From Amaricoccus macauensis_A (GTDB taxonomy: Bacteria; Pseudomonadota; Alphaproteobacteria; Rhodobacterales; Rhodobacteraceae), in contig NZ_JBNAFY010000005.1 of assembly GCF_049800915.1 (NCBI RefSeq), positions 62,001 through 126,000 of the forward strand: DNA of 64,000 bases. Reading direction: 5' to 3'. The position numbers and the translations under genes are program-made. The stretch's first letter is position 1. Each line of letters opens with the position of its first letter. Of the stretch, positions 58,884 to 64,000 are shown piece by piece. The notes beneath the pieces are model-generated. The model was not told where the DNA came from, did no database searches, and was given only the letters and a program-made list of their open reading frames with translations.

Positions 58884-60038
58884 ATGATGAGCAGCAAACC
58901 CGTTCTCGCCAGCCTTCTTATACTGGCGGCGCTGGTGCCGGCTACTGCCGGCGCAATCGAGACCAAGGCCCGTTCCGCCATGGCCGTTGATCACGATACT
59001 GGCATGGTCCTCCTTCAGAAGAACGCGCAGGAGCCCCTGCCCACGGCATCCATGTCGAAACTGATGACGCTCTACATGCTGTTCGAGGCGATCCGGGAAG
59101 AACGTGTAACCACCGAAACCGAGTTCAGGGTGAGCCAGCGCGCCCAGAGCATGGGTGGTTCACGCATGTTCGTGGAAGCTGGAACGGTGGTTCCGGTGGA
59201 CGCGCTCATTCATGGCATCATCGTGCAATCTGGCAATGATGCCTGCGTGGTGGTGGCGGAAAACCTGGCCGGAACCGAGGAAGAATTTGCGCGACAGATG
59301 ACCGTCCGAGCAAAGGAACTCGGCCTTAACAACACCTCGCTCAAGAACGCCTCCGGGTGGCCGGAGCCGGGCCACGAAATGAGCGCGGAAGACCTCGTGA
59401 AACTGGCGCAGCTCATCATCACCGAGTTCCCCGAGTATTACGGCTATTTCGCGGAAACCGAATACACGTGGAACGACATCACCCAGCAGAACCGCAATCC
59501 CCTACTCGATCTCGGCATCGGCGCGGACGGACTCAAGACCGGCCATACATCCGAGGCCGGATACGGGCTTGTCGGATCCGCTGTTCAGGATGGACAGCGA
59601 ATTGTCTTCGTTCTTACGGGATTGGACAGCGCGTCCGAACGCGCGGCGCAAGCGGAGGCGGTGGTCAACTGGGCCTTCAACTCTTTCGACACTGTCCGGT
59701 TCTTCGATGAGGGCGATGAAGCGGCGGTTGCAGACGTCTGGCTTGGCGCGGAGCGGACCGTACCTCTGGTCGCCCCCGACGACATCCAGATGCTGGTACC
59801 TCGGGCCGAGCGCAGCGAAGTGACGGCGCGCATTGTCTATAACACGCCGATCGAGGCTCCTGTGAAGGCAGGTCAGGTAGCAGGAGCGATCCTCGTCGAT
59901 GTGCCAGGTCACGACCAGGTCAAATTCGACCTCGTAGCTGCTGAAGACGTCGATCGCGGCGGCCTCATGACGCGCCTCGAAGCTGCGGCGATAATCACAC
60001 GCGACCGCGCTCTCGACATGATTACCGGTAGCGACTGA
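58884..60038 (+). CDS. D-alanyl-D-alanine carboxypeptidase (PBP5/6 type)
   Basis: Tandem ATGs at 58884/58887 follow GCGGAG; the protein has 384 residues. A signal peptide ends near ATAGA. The penicillin-binding motifs are S56-M-S-K59, S116-G-N118 and K218-T-G. A C-terminal PBP5-like beta domain follows (about 270-350) and an amphipathic end that could anchor to the membrane. It trims the terminal D-Ala of peptidoglycan stem peptides in the periplasm. It is the first of a run of closely spaced genes with tmk and holB. Confidence 0.94.
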   Translation: MMSSKPVLASLLILAALVPATAGAIETKARSAMAVDHDTGMVLLQKNAQEPLPTASMSKLMTLYMLFEAIREERVTTETEFRVSQRAQSMGGSRMFVEAGTVVPVDALIHGIIVQSGNDACVVVAENLAGTEEEFARQMTVRAKELGLNNTSLKNASGWPEPGHEMSAEDLVKLAQLIITEFPEYYGYFAETEYTWNDITQQNRNPLLDLGIGADGLKTGHTSEAGYGLVGSAVQDGQRIVFVLTGLDSASERAAQAEAVVNWAFNSFDTVRFFDEGDEAAVADVWLGAERTVPLVAPDDIQMLVPRAERSEVTARIVYNTPIEAPVKAGQVAGAILVDVPGHDQVKFDLVAAEDVDRGGLMTRLEAAAIITRDRALDMITGSD

Positions 60039-60043
60039 GGCGA

Positions 60044-60661
60044 ATGGCCGCACGCTTCATTTCCTTTGAAGGTATCGATGGCTCGGGCAAGTCGACACAG
60101 CTTCGACTTCTCGCCGACCATCTGCGCGCGAAGGGCCACTCCGTTCTTGCGACACGCGAACCAGGCGGAGCTGATGGCGCTGAAGCAATCCGAAAGCTGC
60201 TTCTCGAAGGCGAGACCGGGCGCTGGTCGGCCAAAACGGAAATCCTTCTCTTTACAGCCGCACGTCGCGATCATCTAGAGCGCACCATACAGCCAGCTCT
60301 CGCGCGCGGAGACATCGTGCTGTGCGACCGTTTCGCTGATTCGACCCGCGTCTATCAGGGTGCCGCGAACCCTGAGCTTAGGGAGATGGTTGATCGACTG
60401 CACGAATTGATGATTGGGGTCGACCCGGAACTCACGCTCATTCTCGATCTCGATCCCTTGGAGGCACTTTCACGCACCCAAGCGAGGGGGCTTGGGGGCG
60501 ACCGTTTCGAAGGGCGTGGACTGGATTTTCAGCACCGCCTCAGAGACGGGTTCCAATCGCTGGCCGGCGAATTTCCTGAACGGTGCGAGATCATCCCGGC
60601 ATCGGATCCTGGGCCTGATATCGCACGCAAAATTCGCGACACGGTGGAGAAGCGGCTGTGA
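60044..60661 (+). CDS. tmk: Thymidylate kinase
   Basis: The 205-residue kinase opens ARFISFEGIDGSGKSTQLRLL, with the P-loop at 10-18. REPGGADGAEAIRKLLLEG carries the DRX-preceding arginine, LCDRFADST is the DRY-like motif, and the lid QARGLGGDRFEGRG is present. It makes dTDP from dTMP. It begins five bases after the carboxypeptidase gene and overlaps holB by four bases (GTGA). Confidence 0.97.
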   Translation: MAARFISFEGIDGSGKSTQLRLLADHLRAKGHSVLATREPGGADGAEAIRKLLLEGETGRWSAKTEILLFTAARRDHLERTIQPALARGDIVLCDRFADSTRVYQGAANPELREMVDRLHELMIGVDPELTLILDLDPLEALSRTQARGLGGDRFEGRGLDFQHRLRDGFQSLAGEFPERCEIIPASDPGPDIARKIRDTVEKRL

Positions 60662-61776
60662 AGCCACAGATTGCCATTGAAAAAGAAACACCTCCTGAAC
60701 CTGATCGCCACGCGCTGGCCCCACACCCGCGCGAGACGCCGGATCTATTCGGGCAGGAAAGGGCCGAAGCATCCTTTCTCGATGCGGTCCGGACCGGCCG
60801 GCTGCACCATGCATGGCTCGTGACCGGCCCAAGGGGCATTGGAAAGGCAACGCTATGCTGGCGCATCGCGCGCTATCTCTTGGCAGGTGGAGACGGCGAG
60901 TCGCTCAGTTTGAGCCCCGCACACCCGATAAGCAGGCAGGTCCAGGCCCTCTCGGCCCCCGGGCTGGCACTCTGCCGCCGCCCCTGGGACGCGAAGGCCA
61001 ATCGGTTCCGCAAGGAAATCACGGTGGAAGAAGCCCGCGCGATCAAGGCGAACCTGCAACTCAGCGCGCCCGATGCCTCATGGCGCGTGGCCATCATCGA
61101 CGCGGTAGACGACATGAACAAGGGAGCCGCAAACGCGCTCCTCAAGGTACTCGAAGAACCGCCTGCCAACACGATCATGCTGCTGGTTTCGCACAGGCCG
61201 TCGCGTCTTCTGCCCACGATCCGATCGCGCTGCCGTGAACTGAAATGCACGCCGCTTTCCGCCGAAAATCTGGCCCGGGCGCTTGCACAGGCAGGCCACC
61301 CACAGAACCCGGACGATGCCCGAGCGCTTGCCGCTCTCACCGGCGGCTCTGTCGTGGAGGCGCTAGATTTGACGGCGGGTGATGGCGTGGCCCTCTACGC
61401 GCGGATCGCCACGCTAATTGGCAGCCGCTCACCGATGGATCGAGTGGAAGCACTATCCCTCGCAGAAACGTGCAACGGACAAGACAAGGCCGAGAAGTTC
61501 CCCGTTCTGCTCAGGCTCCTCGAGCGCGCGCTTTGTCGGCTAGCGCTTTCCGGCGTGCAGGGCGACCTCACTCCTGTATCGGAGGCAGAGGCTTCAATGA
61601 TTGCCCGATTTGGCGTCACTGAAGCTCAGGCGCGGCTCTGGGCAGACCTCACCGCAACAATAACGACACGCGCCGAGATGGCCTATGCGGTGAACCTTGA
61701 CCCCGTACATGTCATCCTTGATACGTTGCTTCAGATCGACGCGGCGGCGGTCGAAGCTTCCCGATTGGCAGCGTGA
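60658..61776 (+). CDS. holB: DNA polymerase III subunit delta'
   Basis: The GTG at 60658 overlaps the tmk stop. The 372-residue AAA+ clamp-loader protein has a modified P-loop TGPRGIGKATL and the SRC-like motif RSRCRELK. Sensor regions ALLKVLEEPPANTIMLLVSH are typical of HolB. The C-terminal helical domain joins the clamp-loader collar. The tmk-holB-tatD order is widespread in proteobacteria. Confidence 0.95.
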   Translation: MKPQIAIEKETPPEPDRHALAPHPRETPDLFGQERAEASFLDAVRTGRLHHAWLVTGPRGIGKATLCWRIARYLLAGGDGESLSLSPAHPISRQVQALSAPGLALCRRPWDAKANRFRKEITVEEARAIKANLQLSAPDASWRVAIIDAVDDMNKGAANALLKVLEEPPANTIMLLVSHRPSRLLPTIRSRCRELKCTPLSAENLARALAQAGHPQNPDDARALAALTGGSVVEALDLTAGDGVALYARIATLIGSRSPMDRVEALSLAETCNGQDKAEKFPVLLRLLERALCRLALSGVQGDLTPVSEAEASMIARFGVTEAQARLWADLTATITTRAEMAYAVNLDPVHVILDTLLQIDAAAVEASRLAA

Positions 61777-61824
61777 CAGTCCCCGCTTCCTTGTTTGTCC
61801 AACCTGTTGTGATCCGTCGTACCC

Positions 61825-62631
61825 ATGTCCGTGCCCGCCCTTGTCGACAGCCATTGCCATCTCGATTTCCCCGATTTTGCCGATGAGGTGGACGATATCG
61901 TCGCTCGCGCCGCGTCTGCGGGTGTGCACCGCATGGTCACGATCTGCACGCGCTTGCGCGAAGAACCCAAGGTTCGGGCCATCGCTGAATCACACCCGGG
62001 AGTCTACTACGCAGCAGGGACACACCCCCTGAATGCGGCCGACGAGCCGCTGGCAACCGTGGACGAACTTGTCGCACTGGCGAAACACCCAAAGTTCGTC
62101 GGCATTGGTGAAACTGGTCTCGACTATCACTATGCGTCCGACACGAAAGGCAATCAGGCCGAAAGCCTCGACGTGCATATCGAAGCCGCGCGCCAGACGG
62201 GATTGCCATTGATCATCCACGCACGCGACGCGGATGAGGATATTGGCAAAACGCTCTCGAGAGCTCATGGCGAAGGGGCGTTCAGTTGCGTCATGCACTG
62301 CTTCACTGCCGGGCGCACACTCGCGGAAACAGCAATCGATCTCGGGTTCTACCTTTCAATCCCCGGCATCGCCACATTCAAGAATGCGGGTGAAATACGC
62401 TCGATTTTCGCCGATGCGCCGCGCGACAGGCTCCTTGTGGAAACCGACAGTCCCTACCTCGCGCCGGTCCCACATCGCGGCAAGCGGAACGAGCCGGCCT
62501 TCGTCGCCAATACCGCGCGTATCATGGCCGAGTATCTCGAAATGTCGATCGAAGATTTCGCCGCGTTGACCTCCGCCAATTTCGACAGGCTCTTCTACAA
62601 GGCTGCGGCCTCCAACGGAGGTGCCGACTAG
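61825..62631 (+). CDS. TatD family metal-dependent hydrolase
   Basis: The 268-residue TIM-barrel protein begins with metal ligands H10 and H12 in VDSHCHLDFPDF. IGETGLDYHY supplies the catalytic glutamate, IIHARDAD and MHCFTA the next histidines, and LVETDSPYLAPVPHRGKRNEP the aspartate. TatD-type enzymes are 3'-5' deoxyribonucleases or related hydrolases involved in DNA repair or turnover. It lies 48 bp after holB and touches the next gene by one base. Confidence 0.95.
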   Translation: MSVPALVDSHCHLDFPDFADEVDDIVARAASAGVHRMVTICTRLREEPKVRAIAESHPGVYYAAGTHPLNAADEPLATVDELVALAKHPKFVGIGETGLDYHYASDTKGNQAESLDVHIEAARQTGLPLIIHARDADEDIGKTLSRAHGEGAFSCVMHCFTAGRTLAETAIDLGFYLSIPGIATFKNAGEIRSIFADAPRDRLLVETDSPYLAPVPHRGKRNEPAFVANTARIMAEYLEMSIEDFAALTSANFDRLFYKAAASNGGAD

Positions 62632-63428
62632 TGGGCCTCCTTCGTTTCACGATACTGGGGTGCGGTTCCTCTGGAGGCGTGCCGCGCCTCGGTGGCCTGT
62701 GGGGGGCCTGTGACCCGCAGAACCCCAGGAACCGCCGGCGGCGCTGTTCCTTGCTTGTCGAGCGCATAGAGGGGGAAGCAGTCACCCGTGTTCTGATCGA
62801 TACAACGCCGGACATGCGTGACCAACTGTTGGATGCCGGTGTCGGCTACCTCGATGGCGTGGTCTATACCCATGCTCATGCCGATCATGTCCATGGCATC
62901 GATGACCTGCGCCAGATCGTCTACAACCGCGGCTCACGCCTCGCGGTCTGGGCAGATCCGATTACGTCCCACTCCCTTGTTTCACGCTTCTCCTACGCGT
63001 TTGTACAGCCGCCAGGAAGTGCCTACCCCCCAATTCTCGATCTTACGGAGATCGATGGCGCCTTCGAGGTCGATGGGGAGGCAGGACCAATCCGGTTTGA
63101 ACCGCATTCTGTCGCGCATGGTCGGATCGAAGCCTTGGGCTACAGGATCAAGGACGTCTTCTACCTACCTGATGTTTCGGATATTCCCGAACCAGTCTGG
63201 GATCACCTCGGCGGACTTGACACCTGGATAGTCGATGCCCTGAGATACAAGCCACACCCGACGCATGCGCATCTTGAACAGAGCCTCGCATGGATCGAGC
63301 GCGCCAAACCGCGTCGTGCCGTGTTGACCAACATGCACCTCGATCTGGACTACGAAACCCTCCAAAGCGAAATTCCGGAGCATGTTTCGGTCGCTTATGA
63401 TGGCCTCGTGCTGGAAACCCCGGCTTGA
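62631..63428 (+). CDS. MBL-fold metallo-hydrolase, PhnP-like
   Basis: The GTG at 62631 uses the last base of the TatD stop. The 265-residue protein opens FTILGCGSSGGVPRLGG and has the zinc motif THAHADHVHGIDDLR, with further ligands at FEPHSVAHG and near HPTHAHLEQ. This arrangement matches the PhnP/RNase Z-like cyclic phosphodiesterase group. No phn genes are nearby, so the substrate is open. It is commonly found after tatD. Confidence 0.93.
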   Translation: MGLLRFTILGCGSSGGVPRLGGLWGACDPQNPRNRRRRCSLLVERIEGEAVTRVLIDTTPDMRDQLLDAGVGYLDGVVYTHAHADHVHGIDDLRQIVYNRGSRLAVWADPITSHSLVSRFSYAFVQPPGSAYPPILDLTEIDGAFEVDGEAGPIRFEPHSVAHGRIEALGYRIKDVFYLPDVSDIPEPVWDHLGGLDTWIVDALRYKPHPTHAHLEQSLAWIERAKPRRAVLTNMHLDLDYETLQSEIPEHVSVAYDGLVLETPA

Positions 63429-64000
63429 TCCTCGAAATCCTTGTCCTCGTCCTGCCTGTCTTCCTTGTAGCAGCCGCCGGCTATGCGGCAACGTTCAGCA
63501 AGGTTTTTCCGATTGCAAGCGTCGACGGTTTGATGGCGTTCGCCCTGCGATTTGCCGTGCCCTGCCTGCTGTTTCGGGCAATCGCGCAGGTCGATCTGGA
63601 CGAAGTCTTCAATCGCGGCCTTCTCATTTCGTTCTATGTCGCCGCAATTATCTCATTCGCGCTGGGAACGATCGGTGCACGGAGGTTCTTCAACCGACGG
63701 CCGGGTGAGGCAGTGGCTATCGGCTTCTCGGCGCTCTTTTCGAATTCCGCCTTGCTCGGCTTGCCGATCATGGAGCGCGCGTATGGCACCGATGCACTCG
63801 CGCCAAACTTCGCGATTCTCGCGATCCACGCGCCATTCTGCTACCTGGTCGGGATCACCACGATGGAATTTGCCCGAGCGGATGGGCGCGGCCTGATACC
63901 GACCATTCAAGCAGTCTTCGGCGCTATGTTCCGCAACGCCCTTATGATTGGCCTCGCGGTGGGGTTTGCGGTCAATCTCAGCGGGATCGAGTTGCATGAG
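63425..64000 (+). CDS. AEC family membrane transporter, 3' end outside window
   Basis: A TTG at 63425 overlapping the MBL stop (TTGA) begins a frame open to the right edge (192 residues seen). It has five or more hydrophobic helices: EILVLVLPVFLVAAAGYAA, LMAFALRFAVPCLLF with the helix break, and SALFSNSALLGLPIMERAYG, a hallmark of auxin-efflux-carrier-like proteins. Members carry malonate, other carboxylates or amino acids. Substrate unknown; the start codon is chosen from the overlap alone. Confidence 0.85.
   Translation, partial: MILEILVLVLPVFLVAAAGYAATFSKVFPIASVDGLMAFALRFAVPCLLFRAIAQVDLDEVFNRGLLISFYVAAIISFALGTIGARRFFNRRPGEAVAIGFSALFSNSALLGLPIMERAYGTDALAPNFAILAIHAPFCYLVGITTMEFARADGRGLIPTIQAVFGAMFRNALMIGLAVGFAVNLSGIELHE

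Noticed and set aside
63552..63896. Plus-strand Arg/Ser-rich frame at the right edge
   Set aside because: It is an alternate frame of the AEC transporter gene, whose hydrophobic frame with the TTGA overlap is clearly the real one.

Overview
The window looks like a chromosome segment of a marine alphaproteobacterium of the Rhodobacterales (Roseobacter-type). Pointers are the gene order murA-DUF2948-hisD-UPF0262-LMW phosphatase-infA-maf-rng, the hemN/fnrL/ccoNOQP neighbourhood with FNR-type boxes, a TAXI TRAP transporter, an HWE-type kinase, and high GC with C/G-ending codons. I see no rRNA, CRISPR array, phage or intact insertion sequence. Two tRNA genes (Thr-GGT, Asp-GTC) are present.

Left part (1-10.4 kb, mostly minus strand): a uronate-polysaccharide, probably alginate, utilisation operon. 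In transcription order it holds an ABC ATPase, two permeases, a solute-binding protein with an EF-hand-like loop, a PL15-like exo-lyase, a KdgF-like cupin, a 3-hydroxyisobutyrate-dehydrogenase-like reductase and an SDR cut by the window edge. A FadR-type GntR regulator is divergent, and paired ACTAGT palindromes lie between. Next come a MATE exporter and a divergent TauE-like permease/malonyl-CoA synthetase pair.

14.4-24.4 kb: a tightly overlapped four-gene minus-strand operon (sarcosine/dimethylglycine dehydrogenase-like, GNAT, BKACE, class III aminotransferase) with a divergent RpiR regulator. It looks like a catabolic route for an N-methylated or amino compound that I cannot name. A TAXI-TRAP uptake system with an overlapping universal stress protein follows.

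24.8-29.4 kb: a secreted FecR-domain protein with a long Ala/Lys/Glu segment and 42 consecutive aspartates, followed by a CHASE2-PAS-GGDEF(degenerate)-EAL protein. This is a probable envelope-to-c-di-GMP sensing pair. 29.6-36.5 kb is housekeeping: Pmp3-like protein, tRNA-Thr, murA to infA, maf, RNase E/G.

36.5-57.6 kb is organised around microaerobic respiration. hemN and fnrL are divergent around an FNR box, and ccoNOQP follows with its own box. ccoGHIS, which in relatives usually follows directly, lies about 10 kb downstream behind a perfect FNR box embedded in the end of a LysR gene. The intervening block carries an RsbQ-like hydrolase translationally coupled to a PAS-PAS-HWE kinase, an MFS carrier, D-lactate dehydrogenase, a secreted DUF3500/HupE-N-terminal-like pair, a tandem array of ~218-bp repeats, a DksA/TraR zinc finger and a DUF1127 protein.

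57.7-64 kb: tRNA-Asp with a good promoter, a DUF533 protein, then a close run of dacC-like, tmk, holB, tatD-like, MBL hydrolase and an AEC transporter cut by the right edge. All functional calls come from reading translations and motifs by eye; no database search was run.
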